Shown: positions 1 through 5,679 of the stretch, in pieces
How positions within the stretch are numbered: the stretch's first letter is position 1
Layout of the letters: every line of letters begins with the position of its first letter
Source: an uncultured Pseudomonadota bacterium
GTDB lineage: Bacteria; Pseudomonadota; Gammaproteobacteria; Burkholderiales; Thiobacillaceae
Assembly: GCA_903918705.1 (NCBI GenBank)
Contig: CAIXFP010000456.1
Location: 1 to 5,848 of the forward strand
Length of the DNA stretch: 5,848 nt
Direction: 5' to 3'
Position numbers and translations under genes: made by a program
Notes under the pieces: model-generated
Seen by the model: the letters and a program-made list of their open reading frames with translations, nothing else
What the model was told of the DNA's origin: nothing
The model's database searches: none

Positions 1-2
1 AC

Positions 3-98
3 TGGATGGGCTGCATGTATCAGATGACCCACCGCGACCGAAAAAAACCGTTCATGGACGGCATCGATCCGGAAGATCCGTTCGGGATTTATTCGTAG
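3..98 (+). CDS. C-terminal tail of an unrecognised protein (partial)
   Basis: The frame is open from the left edge and ends at a TAG at 96-98, giving 31 residues. The tail contains two Cys/Met-rich turns (WMGCMYQM), a basic patch (HRDRKKP) and an acidic end (DGIDPEDPFGIYS). I do not recognise the family. The codons fit the neighbourhood, and the tail is followed by a normal intergenic gap of 62 bp before the rhodanese, so it is probably the real 3' end of a gene that begins outside the window. No transmembrane segment is visible in this part. A function cannot be assigned from so short a piece. Confidence 0.5.
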   Translation, partial: WMGCMYQMTHRDRKKPFMDGIDPEDPFGIYS

Positions 99-125
99 TT
101 TTTTCGCCTTATCAACTGTAGTTCC

Positions 126-146
126 CTCTCCCCCGGTGGGGGAGGG
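126..146. promoter_or_regulatory. GC-rich hairpin in the rhodanese leader
   Basis: Bases 126-134 can pair with 138-146 around a GGT loop (nine pairs including one G-T wobble, five of them C-G next to the loop). The stem ends just before the Shine-Dalgarno AGAGGAG at 148-154. No T run follows, so a classic intrinsic terminator is unlikely. It could act as an RNA stabiliser, a weak attenuator or a block on ribosome access. This kind of CCCTC/GGGGGAG palindrome is also a common proteobacterial intergenic repeat. The pairing is seen directly; the role is inference. Confidence 0.4.
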
Positions 147-160
147 AAGAGGAGACCAGC

Positions 161-547
161 ATGCAGCATCTGACCCCCCAGCAAACCCACGACTTTCTCC
201 AGGCCCACACCGACGCGGTGTTCATCGACTGCCGTTCCGAGTTCGAATTCCTGTTCGTCGGCCACCCGGTGGGGGCCATCCTCATCCCCTGGTACGAGGG
301 CATCAACTGGGACATCAATCCACATTTCCTGGGCCAGGTGCGCATGGCCGCCTCCCACCATCGCCCGGTGCTCCTGATCTGCCGCTCCGGCAACCGCTCC
401 AAGGAGGCCGGCGAGTTCCTGGAGAAGAACGGCTTTTCCGACGTGTACAACGTGCTCTACGGCTTCGAGGGCGAACTGGACGATAACCACCGGCGTTCCA
501 CCCACAACGGCTGGCGCTTCGACGGGCTGCCCTGGGAACAGTGCTGA
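161..547 (+). CDS. single-domain rhodanese-like sulfurtransferase
   Basis: This encodes 128 residues, the usual size of a one-domain rhodanese. The fold markers are visible in order: a FIDCRSEFEF strand-turn at about 21-30 (the CH2A-like DxR element), GHPVGAILIP at 34-43, and the active-site loop CRSGNRS at 74-80 with nucleophile Cys74. A helix (SKEAGEFLEKNGF) and the YNVLYGFEGE segment at 96-105 follow. The six-residue CRxGxR loop is typical of enzymes that accept sulfane sulfur as a persulfide on the cysteine and pass it to thiols or cyanide. No signal peptide is present, so it should be cytoplasmic. The ATG is supported by AGAGGAG at 148-154, six bases upstream. The physiological acceptor is unknown, and the adjacent genes do not reveal it. 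A role in sulfur trafficking or redox stress is inference from the family. Confidence 0.9.
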   Translation: MQHLTPQQTHDFLQAHTDAVFIDCRSEFEFLFVGHPVGAILIPWYEGINWDINPHFLGQVRMAASHHRPVLLICRSGNRSKEAGEFLEKNGFSDVYNVLYGFEGELDDNHRRSTHNGWRFDGLPWEQC

Positions 548-550
548 TCC

Positions 551-608
551 TGTAACGCCGGCAGCTCGCCGGCGATTTTCCGGACGCCGGCAAGCCGCCG
601 GCGCTACA
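551..608. repeat. REPIN-like inverted pair of 24-nt REP units
   Basis: Unit one (551-574) begins TGTAACGCCGGC and unit two (585-608) ends GCCGGCGCTACA. Unit two is the reverse complement of unit one with three mismatches in 24 positions, and ten A/T-rich bases separate them. Each unit also folds on itself through CGCCGG/CCGGCG. Two inverted REP units with a short spacer is the layout of REPINs, which are moved by RAYT (TnpA-REP) transposases. No RAYT gene lies in the window. The element starts three bases after the rhodanese stop and ends four bases before the mscS start, so it fills nearly all of the intergenic space. It may serve as an mRNA-stabilising hairpin or a partial terminator. Confidence 0.7.
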
Positions 609-612
609 ACCC

Positions 613-1926
613 ATGAACCACTCCGCCCACATCGAAAACCTGCTGCTCAACCTCGCCCAGAATTTGGGCAACCGGGCCATGCTGCTGGAACTGGCCATGT
701 TGCTGGGTCTGGCCGTGCCGGCCTGGCTGCTGATGAATCAGTTGCGCGGGCATGCGGCGCGCCGCGACAGCAAACACCTGCTGATGCACATCAGCCATGC
801 GGAATGGCACCGGCTGGTATTTCCCGGCCTGCTGCTGCCCATGGTCCTGGTGGGCCGGGCGATCCTGGCGCCGTGGCAGGCGGTGCACCTGCTCAACCTG
901 GTGCTGCCGCTGCTGGGCTCGTTTTTCGCCATCCAGGCCGCGCTGCACCTGCTGCAGCGCGTGTTCAAGACCGGACGCGGCCTGCTGGCGGTGCAACGGG
1001 CCGTGTCCTGGCTGGTGCTGGCCGGCATGGCGCTGTATGTCACCGGCTACCTGAACGCGGTGATCGCCGCCCTCGACGGCATCGGTTTCAACGTCGGTAA
1101 ACAGCATCTCTCCCTGTACACCCTGATGGTGGGCCTGCTCACCCCGGCGGCCCTGCTCACCCTGGCCCTGTGGCTGTCGAAGGTGATCGAATCGCGCCTG
1201 ATGACGGCCATGCCGGGCAACAACAATTTGCGCCTGGCCATCACCAAGACCCTCAACGGCCTGCTCCTGGTGCTGGCGGTGCTCATCGCCCTGCCCCTGG
1301 TGGGCATCGACATAACCGTGCTCTCGGTGTTCGGCGGCGCCTTCGGCGTCGGCCTGGGGCTGGGCCTGCAGAAGATCGCCGCCAACTATGTCTCCGGCTT
1401 CACCCTGTTGCTGGAGCAGTCCATCCGCATCGGCGACATGGTGACGGTGAGCGGCTATTACGGCGAGATCACGGCAATCGCCACCCGCTACACCGTGATC
1501 CGCAGCCACGACGGCACGGAAAACATCGTGCCCAATGACACCCTGATCACCACGGCGGTGGTCAACCACACCCTGGCCAACCGCGACAACCGCATCATGC
1601 TGCCGGTGCAGGTGGCCTACGGCAGCGATCTCACCCAGGTGAAGCGACTCATGCTGGAAGCCCTGGATTCGGTGAGTCTCCATCTGAGCGAACCGAAGCC
1701 CCAGGTGCAGCTCACCAGTTTCGGCGACAACGGCATCAACCTGGATCTGGTGTTCTGGATCGACCATCCGGAAGACGGCATGAACAAGCTGCGCTCCGAC
1801 ATCAACTGGGCAATCTGGGAACGCTTCCAGCGGGAAGACATCGAAATCCCCTTTCCGCAACGGGTTGTCCACATGGCGCGGGAAGCGGACACTGCCCCCA
1901 CCACAACTCCAGCGAGGCTGGCATGA
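613..1926 (+). CDS. MscS-family mechanosensitive ion channel
   Basis: The 437-residue product has an N-terminal membrane part with hydrophobic stretches at about 23-44, 69-86, 92-114, 128-150, 167-189 and 214-231. The MscS pore helix follows (about 236-267), rich in alternating Gly and Ala/Val (FGGAFGVGLGLGLQKIAANYVSG). Next come the beta domain (RIGDMVTVSGYYGEI at 272-286, RSHDGTENIVPND at 297-309) and the C-terminal alpha/beta domain ending in IPFPQRVVH. It should open under membrane tension and release solutes on osmotic downshock. It is longer than the 286-residue E. coli MscS, with about three extra membrane helices, as in larger family members. The start at 613 has no Shine-Dalgarno because the REP pair lies immediately upstream; an in-frame ATG at 679 would cut into the first hydrophobic helix and is less likely. 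Its stop overlaps the desaturase start (ATGA), implying co-transcription and translational coupling. Confidence 0.93.
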   Translation: MNHSAHIENLLLNLAQNLGNRAMLLELAMLLGLAVPAWLLMNQLRGHAARRDSKHLLMHISHAEWHRLVFPGLLLPMVLVGRAILAPWQAVHLLNLVLPLLGSFFAIQAALHLLQRVFKTGRGLLAVQRAVSWLVLAGMALYVTGYLNAVIAALDGIGFNVGKQHLSLYTLMVGLLTPAALLTLALWLSKVIESRLMTAMPGNNNLRLAITKTLNGLLLVLAVLIALPLVGIDITVLSVFGGAFGVGLGLGLQKIAANYVSGFTLLLEQSIRIGDMVTVSGYYGEITAIATRYTVIRSHDGTENIVPNDTLITTAVVNHTLANRDNRIMLPVQVAYGSDLTQVKRLMLEALDSVSLHLSEPKPQVQLTSFGDNGINLDLVFWIDHPEDGMNKLRSDINWAIWERFQREDIEIPFPQRVVHMAREADTAPTTTPARLA

Positions 1927-3098
1927 ACGCTTGTTGCAACGGCCTGATCCACCTGCCCTGGTGGGGCCATGTCCTGATCACCCTGGCCCTGACCCACGTC
2001 ACCATCGCCAGCATCACCATCTTCCTGCATCGCGCCCAGGCCCATCGCGCCCTCGACCTGTCGCCCGCCGCCAGCCATTTCTTCCGTTTCTGGCTGTGGC
2101 TCACCACCAGCGCGGTCACCAAGGAATGGGTCAGCGTCCATCGCAAGCATCACGCCCGCTGCGAGACCGCGGAAGATCCCCACAGCCCGGTGGTCCTCGG
2201 CATCCGCAAGGTCCTCCTGGAAGGCGCGGAGCTGTACCGGGCCGCCGCCGCCGACCCCGCCACCCTGCAACGCTACGGCCACGGCACCCCGGACGACTGG
2301 CTGGAACGCCATGTCTACAGCGGTCGCCGCAACCTCGGCATCGTCCTCATGCTGGCCATCGACCTGATCCTGTTCGGCCCCATCGGGCTGACCATCTGGG
2401 CGGTGCAGATGCTCTGGATGCCGGTGTTCGCCGCCGGCGTCATCAACGGCGCCGGCCACTACTACGGCTACCGCAACTTTGCCTGCGACGATGCCAGCAC
2501 CAACATCGTGCCCTGGGGCATCCTCATCGGCGGCGAGGAACTGCACAACAACCACCACGCCTACGGCAGTTCCGCCAAACTCTCCAACCGCTGGTACGAG
2601 ATCGACCTGGGCTGGGGTTACATCCGCGCCCTGGAAATGCTGGGGCTGGCCACGGTCAAGAAGATCGCGCCGCAAGTGCGCTGGGGCGAGATCAAGCACT
2701 TCTGCGACGCCGCCCTGCTCAACAGCGTGGTCACCCACCGCTACGACGTGCTCACCCGCTACGCCCGCGGCATGCGGCGCACCTATGCGGAGGAACTGGC
2801 CAAGCTGCGCGCCAGCCTGCCCGATGGCATCGCGCTGAAGCAGGCGCGCGCCTGGTTCAACCGTAATCTGGCCGACCTCAAGGCCGACGAGCGACTGACC
2901 CTGCAGACGCTGCTGGCCCAGAGCCCGCGCCTGGAAACCGTGTACCGGATGCGCCAGGAACTCGTCGCCCTGTGGGGCCGCTCCACCGCCAGCAGCGAGC
3001 AACTGGTGAAACAGTTGCAGGACTGGTGCCAGCGCGCCGAGGACAGCGGCATCGAAGCCCTCTCCCAGTTCTCGCTGCGGCTGCGGCGCTACGCCTGA
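1923..3098 (+). CDS. DesA-type fatty acid (acyl) desaturase with transposase-like C-terminus
   Basis: The 391-residue integral membrane di-iron desaturase carries all three histidine boxes: HRAQAH (His36-x4-His41), HRKHH (73-77) and HNNHH (208-212). It also has the NxxxH motif (Asn175, His179) typical of the delta-9 acyl-CoA/stearoyl desaturase type. Hydrophobic segments at about 14-35, 53-66, 138-160 and 163-178 fit the usual four-helix arrangement. It should insert a double bond into saturated acyl chains using O2 and an electron donor, raising membrane fluidity. The start overlaps the mscS stop, with GAGG at 1914-1917 five bases upstream. Residues about 316-391 do not belong to the desaturase fold and resemble the C-terminal helical end of ISL3-family transposases. 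Relatives I recall, such as Pseudomonas DesA, have a similar length and tail. Box one usually reads HRHQAH; the middle His is Ala here, but the two ligand positions are kept. Whether the substrate is acyl-CoA or phospholipid is not visible. Confidence 0.93.
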   Translation: MNACCNGLIHLPWWGHVLITLALTHVTIASITIFLHRAQAHRALDLSPAASHFFRFWLWLTTSAVTKEWVSVHRKHHARCETAEDPHSPVVLGIRKVLLEGAELYRAAAADPATLQRYGHGTPDDWLERHVYSGRRNLGIVLMLAIDLILFGPIGLTIWAVQMLWMPVFAAGVINGAGHYYGYRNFACDDASTNIVPWGILIGGEELHNNHHAYGSSAKLSNRWYEIDLGWGYIRALEMLGLATVKKIAPQVRWGEIKHFCDAALLNSVVTHRYDVLTRYARGMRRTYAEELAKLRASLPDGIALKQARAWFNRNLADLKADERLTLQTLLAQSPRLETVYRMRQELVALWGRSTASSEQLVKQLQDWCQRAEDSGIEALSQFSLRLRRYA

Positions 3099-3149
3099 AG
3101 TCGCAATGTTGGGCACGCCGCGCTTTGACCAGCCTACGGCCCTGCAACT

Positions 3150-3164
3150 CCCTCGTCGCGAGGG
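3150..3164. terminator. small hairpin after the desaturase gene, possible weak terminator
   Basis: CCCTCG (3150-3155) and CGAGGG (3159-3164) form a perfect six-pair stem with a TCG loop, starting 52 bases after the desaturase stop. No uninterrupted T run follows directly; the first T-rich patch is at 3174-3180. It could end mscS-desaturase transcription poorly, or be a stem in a read-through message into olsB. The rest of the 154-bp gap (3099-3252) shows no gene and no near-consensus sigma-70 promoter that I could identify. Confidence 0.3.
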
Positions 3165-3165
3165 C

Positions 3166-3205
3166 TCGTCACCATTTCTTCATCGCCCTGTCACAGCGGG
3201 GTAAC
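3166..3205 (+). promoter_or_regulatory. phased GTCAC-type repeats upstream of olsB, candidate Pho box
   Basis: Seven-base words start every 11 bases: TCGTCAC (3166), TCTTCAT (3177), CTGTCAC (3188) and GGGTAAC (3199). PhoB binds tandem seven-base half-sites of the CTGTCAT type spaced by 11 bases, so the third word is an excellent match, the first two are partial and the fourth is poor. Ornithine lipid synthesis is induced by phosphate limitation in several proteobacteria, which makes PhoB control of olsB reasonable. The spacing is seen directly; the identity of the regulator is inference, and chance is not excluded. Confidence 0.25.
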
Positions 3206-3252
3206 GGGGTTTTCCTACCTTTGCCGCACCACCGCAAAGAGAAGGAAAACCC

Positions 3253-4008
3253 ATGCTCCAGGAACGCATCGGACAGGAAGGCAAGACCCGCAAGCAGTTT
3301 CACGTCGCCATGGCGCGGCATCAGGACGAGGTCCGCGAAGCGCAGCGCCTGCGCTGGAAGGTGTTCGCCGAGGAACTGGGCGCGCGCCTGGCCACCCCGG
3401 AACCGGGCCTCGACATCGATCTCTACGACGCCCATTGCGAGCACCTGCTGGTGCGTGACCCGGACAGCGGCGAGGTGGTGGGCACCTACCGCATCCTGAG
3501 TCCCGTCGCCGCCAAGCGCCTGGGCAGCTACTACTCGGAAAGCGAATTCGACCTCACCCGGTTGCAGCACCTGCGCCCGCGCATGGTGGAACTGGGCCGC
3601 TCCTGCGTGCATCCCGAGCACCGCAGCGGCGGCGTCATCACCCACCTGTGGGCCGGTCTGGCCGGCTACATGCTGAAAAGCGGCCACGATTACCTGATCG
3701 GCTGCGCCAGCATCGGCATGGCCGACGGCGGCCACAACGCCGCCGGTATTTGGCACGCCACCCGCCAGACCCACCTGGCGCCCATCGAATGGCGCGTCTT
3801 CCCGCGCTGCCCGCTCCCCCTGGAATCCCTGGAGCGCAACCCCGCCCCAATGGTGCCGCCCCTGATCAAGGGCTATCTGCGCCTGGGCGCCTACGTCTGC
3901 GGCGAGCCGGCCTGGGATCCGGATTTCAACACCGCCGACCTGCCCATCCTGCTGCCCATGAAGAACCTCAACCCGGCCTACGCCCGCCACTTCCTCAAGC
4001 AGGCGTGA
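3253..4008 (+). CDS. olsB: L-ornithine N-alpha-acyltransferase (GNAT fold), ornithine lipid step 1
   Basis: The 251-residue product matches the OlsB type of hemolysin-like GNAT acyltransferases. Visible blocks are RLRWKVFAEELGAR (32-45), DIDLYDAHCEHLLVRD (54-69), GTYRIL (77-82), YYSESEFDL (93-101), the strongly diagnostic ELGRSCVHPEHRSGGVI (113-129), and a LIGCASIG motif further on. OlsB transfers a 3-hydroxyacyl chain from acyl carrier protein to the alpha-amino group of ornithine, giving lyso-ornithine lipid at the cytoplasmic face of the membrane. The start is fixed by AAGGA at 3242-3246, six bases upstream. Its stop (TGA 4006-4008) is followed 53 bases later by the likely olsA ATG. An alternative is an acyltransferase acting on another amino acid such as glutamine or lysine, or an autoinducer-synthase relative, but the olsA neighbour supports OlsB. 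Confidence 0.85.
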   Translation: MLQERIGQEGKTRKQFHVAMARHQDEVREAQRLRWKVFAEELGARLATPEPGLDIDLYDAHCEHLLVRDPDSGEVVGTYRILSPVAAKRLGSYYSESEFDLTRLQHLRPRMVELGRSCVHPEHRSGGVITHLWAGLAGYMLKSGHDYLIGCASIGMADGGHNAAGIWHATRQTHLAPIEWRVFPRCPLPLESLERNPAPMVPPLIKGYLRLGAYVCGEPAWDPDFNTADLPILLPMKNLNPAYARHFLKQA

Positions 4009-4049
4009 GCCTGGAACTGGCGGCGGCAGAACTGGCCGGGGGCCGGCGC

Positions 4050-4055
4050 TACAAT
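4050..4055 (+). promoter_or_regulatory. candidate -10 element for olsA (leaderless start)
   Basis: TACAAT at 4050-4055 differs from the sigma-70 -10 consensus at one position. Its last base lies seven positions before the A of the olsA ATG at 4062, so a transcript initiated there would start at, or within a base or two of, the start codon. This would explain why no Shine-Dalgarno is visible. I could not find a clear -35 at 16-18 bases upstream, and the preceding bases are part of a GCCGGCG repeat motif, so the call is tentative. Confidence 0.3.
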
Positions 4056-4061
4056 GCCGGC

Positions 4062-4790
4062 ATGCTGTCGCCCACCGTGAAATCCCTGCGTCTTGCCGGC
4101 CATATCCTGGCCGGCATCTTTATCGTCCTGCTGCGCTTTCCCGGCCTCGACCGTGCGGCGCGGGCGCAACAAGTGACGCACTGGGCCGCGCAACTTCTGG
4201 CCATCCTGGCGATCCGAGTGCGGGTGACGGGCGAGTTGCCCGACCCGAAGGGCGCCCTGATCGCCGCCAACCACGTCTCCTGGCTGGACATCCACCTGCT
4301 GCACAGTCTGCTGCCGGCTCGCTTCATCTCCAAGGCCGAGGTGCGCGACTGGCCCATCTTCGGCATGTTCGCCGAAGCTTCCGGCACGGTATTCCTGGTG
4401 CGCGAGAAGAAATCCGACGCCATGCGGGTGAACCAGCTCATGGCCGGGCATTTGCGTGCGGGCGAGTGCCTGGCCCTGTTCCCGGAAGGCACCACCTCCG
4501 ACGGCGGTGGCCTCCTGCCCTTCTTCCCGTCCCTGTTCCAGCCGGCGGTGGAAGCCGGGACGCGGGTCTGGCCGGTGTGCATCCGCTACCGCAATCTCGA
4601 TGGCTCGCCCTGTGGCGAAGTCGCGTATTACGGCCAGATGAACCTGGCCCAGTCGCTGAAGAAAATCCTGAAGCTCAAGGGGGTGCGGGCGGAAGTGACC
4701 TTCCTGCCGCCCATTGCCGGCACCGGCCTGGCCCGCCGCGACCTGGCGCGGGCCACGGAGGCGGCGGTGCGGGCGGAGCTGCAATCGTAG
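4062..4790 (+). CDS. olsA: 1-acyl-glycerol-3-phosphate-type O-acyltransferase, ornithine lipid step 2
   Basis: This 242-residue PlsC-family acyltransferase has motif I NHVSWLD (70-76; catalytic His71-x4-Asp76), motif II around GTVFLVRE (108-115), motif III FPEGTTS (140-146) and motif IV near VWPVCIRY (169-176). A hydrophobic N-terminus (about 11-26) should hold it at the inner membrane. Next to olsB, the likely job is O-acylation of lyso-ornithine lipid to ornithine lipid; acylation of lysophosphatidate is possible too, as OlsA and PlsC share the fold. The ATG at 4062 has no Shine-Dalgarno. A GTG at 4005, overlapping the olsB stop as GTGA, is in frame and would add 19 residues (first ones MSLELAAAEL), but these read through repeat-like sequence and are not typical of the family. 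The TAG stop lies inside the downstream palindromic repeat, so the very C-terminus may have been set by its insertion. Confidence 0.85.
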   Translation: MLSPTVKSLRLAGHILAGIFIVLLRFPGLDRAARAQQVTHWAAQLLAILAIRVRVTGELPDPKGALIAANHVSWLDIHLLHSLLPARFISKAEVRDWPIFGMFAEASGTVFLVREKKSDAMRVNQLMAGHLRAGECLALFPEGTTSDGGGLLPFFPSLFQPAVEAGTRVWPVCIRYRNLDGSPCGEVAYYGQMNLAQSLKKILKLKGVRAEVTFLPPIAGTGLARRDLARATEAAVRAELQS

Positions 4791-4868
4791 GTTGGGCTGA
4801 TGCCAGGAAGCCCAACACCCCCGACCCGGGACGCTATTGTTGGGCTTCGTACCTCAGCCCAACCTACG
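4786..4868. repeat. REPIN-like nested palindrome between olsA and apaH, probable bidirectional terminator
   Basis: The outer arms CGTAGGTTGGGCTGA (4786-4800) and TCAGCCCAACCTACG (4854-4868) are perfect 15-base inverted copies. Inner arms GAAGCCCAACA (4807-4817) and TGTTGGGCTTC (4838-4848) form another perfect 11-base pair. Each half also folds alone through GTTGGGCT/AGCCCAAC (4791-4798 with 4809-4816, and 4839-4846 with 4856-4863). The layout is two REP hairpins in inverted orientation, as in a REPIN. I recall GTAGGTTGGGCTGA-type repeats as widespread in proteobacterial intergenic regions. The element sits between convergent genes, where a structured RNA on both strands can stop or stabilise transcripts. 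The TAG at each end serves as the stop codon of olsA and apaH. Confidence 0.8.
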
Positions 4869-5679
4869 TTTTCTGCCGCGCCTGGCAGCGCACCTGGAAA
4901 CACTGCTCGTCTTCCAGGCGGAAGGCGGTCAGCGCCCCGCCCCAGAGGCAACCGGTATCCAGCGCCACCACGTCTTCCCGCACCAGCAGCCCCAGGGTGG
5001 ACCAGTGTCCGAACAGGATGCGGACGTCGCCGCTCCTGCGGTTGGGGAAGTCGAACCAGGGCACCAGATCGTCCGGCGCCGTTTCCAGGCCCAGCTTGTG
5101 CTGGAACTCCAGGCTGCCGTCCACGTGCAGGTAGCGGGTGCGGGTCAGGGCGTTGGCGATGAAGCGCAGGCGCTCCTGGCCGGCCAGCAGCGGGCTCCAG
5201 CGGCGCGGCTCGTTGCCGTACATGTCCTTCAGGAAAGCGCGCCAATGCGGCCCGCGCAGCGCCCGTTCCAATTCCCCGGCATGGAGTTGGGCGGCCTCCG
5301 CGCCCCACTCCGGCGGCAAGCCGGCATGGACCATCAGCCATTCCCCCTCGCGGTGCAGCATGGGGCGCCGCCGCAGCCAGTCGAGCAGTTCGTCGCGGTC
5401 CGGGGCGCGCAGAATCAGGTCCAGGGTGTCCTTGCGGTGCGGCGCCACGTAGCCCCCCGCCACCGCCAGCAGATGCAGGTCGTGGTTGCCCAGCACCGCC
5501 ACCACGCTGTCGTCGTGGGCCATGCACCAGCGCAGCACGGCCAGGGAATCCTCGCCGCGGTTGACCAGGTCGCCGGTGATCCAGACACGGTCACGGGCGC
5601 GATCGAAATTCAGGGCGGCAAGCAGCGCTTCCAGCGCCTCGTGGCAACCCTGGATGTCGCCGATGACGTAGGTGCTCAT
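4864..5679 (-). CDS. apaH: symmetrical bis(5'-nucleosyl)-tetraphosphatase
   Basis: The 271-residue ApaH hydrolyses diadenosine tetraphosphate to two ADP in the cytoplasm and, in E. coli, also removes Np4 caps from RNA. The metallophosphatase motifs are in order: GDIQGC (7-12; metal ligand Asp8, with Gln10 where E. coli has His, as in many ApaH proteins), GDLVNRG (36-42), GNHD (64-67), VHAGLPP (117-123), FGHWS (223-227) and LDTGCLWGG (240-248). The length is normal for the family. The start fits the usual MxTYxIGD beginning and has AAGGAG on the minus strand at 5690-5695, ten bases away, which is slightly long. The upstream sequence that supplies this site is itself coding for a CydB fragment on the other strand, so no ordinary promoter region is visible. 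The last codon and the stop lie in the palindromic repeat. Confidence 0.93.
   Translation of the reverse strand: MSTYVIGDIQGCHEALEALLAALNFDRARDRVWITGDLVNRGEDSLAVLRWCMAHDDSVVAVLGNHDLHLLAVAGGYVAPHRKDTLDLILRAPDRDELLDWLRRRPMLHREGEWLMVHAGLPPEWGAEAAQLHAGELERALRGPHWRAFLKDMYGNEPRRWSPLLAGQERLRFIANALTRTRYLHVDGSLEFQHKLGLETAPDDLVPWFDFPNRRSGDVRILFGHWSTLGLLVREDVVALDTGCLWGGALTAFRLEDEQCFQVRCQARQKT

Noticed and set aside
604..1872. A 422-codon open frame on the minus strand opposite mscS
   Set aside because: It is a Gln/His/Gly-rich product with no family signature, lying entirely antisense to a well-supported channel gene.
1617..3116. A 499-codon open frame on the minus strand, opposite the end of mscS and the whole desaturase gene
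   Set aside because: It is a mirror of high-GC codon use on the plus strand. Its product is low-complexity and rich in Gly, Ala, Val, Gln and Asp with no recognisable domain, while the opposite strand encodes two clear protein families.
3125..3130. TTGACC as a -35 element for olsB
   Set aside because: No acceptable -10 lies 16-18 bases downstream.
3188..3215. A second hairpin (CCCTG/CGGGG) followed by a T run as an olsB-proximal terminator
   Set aside because: The stem is only five pairs including a wobble, and the T run is separated from it by several bases.
3648..4061. The upward extension of the olsA frame into olsB beyond the GTG at 4005
   Set aside because: It overlaps the well-supported olsB frame and encodes Arg/Pro-rich shadow sequence; the PlsC family normally begins near the ATG at 4062.
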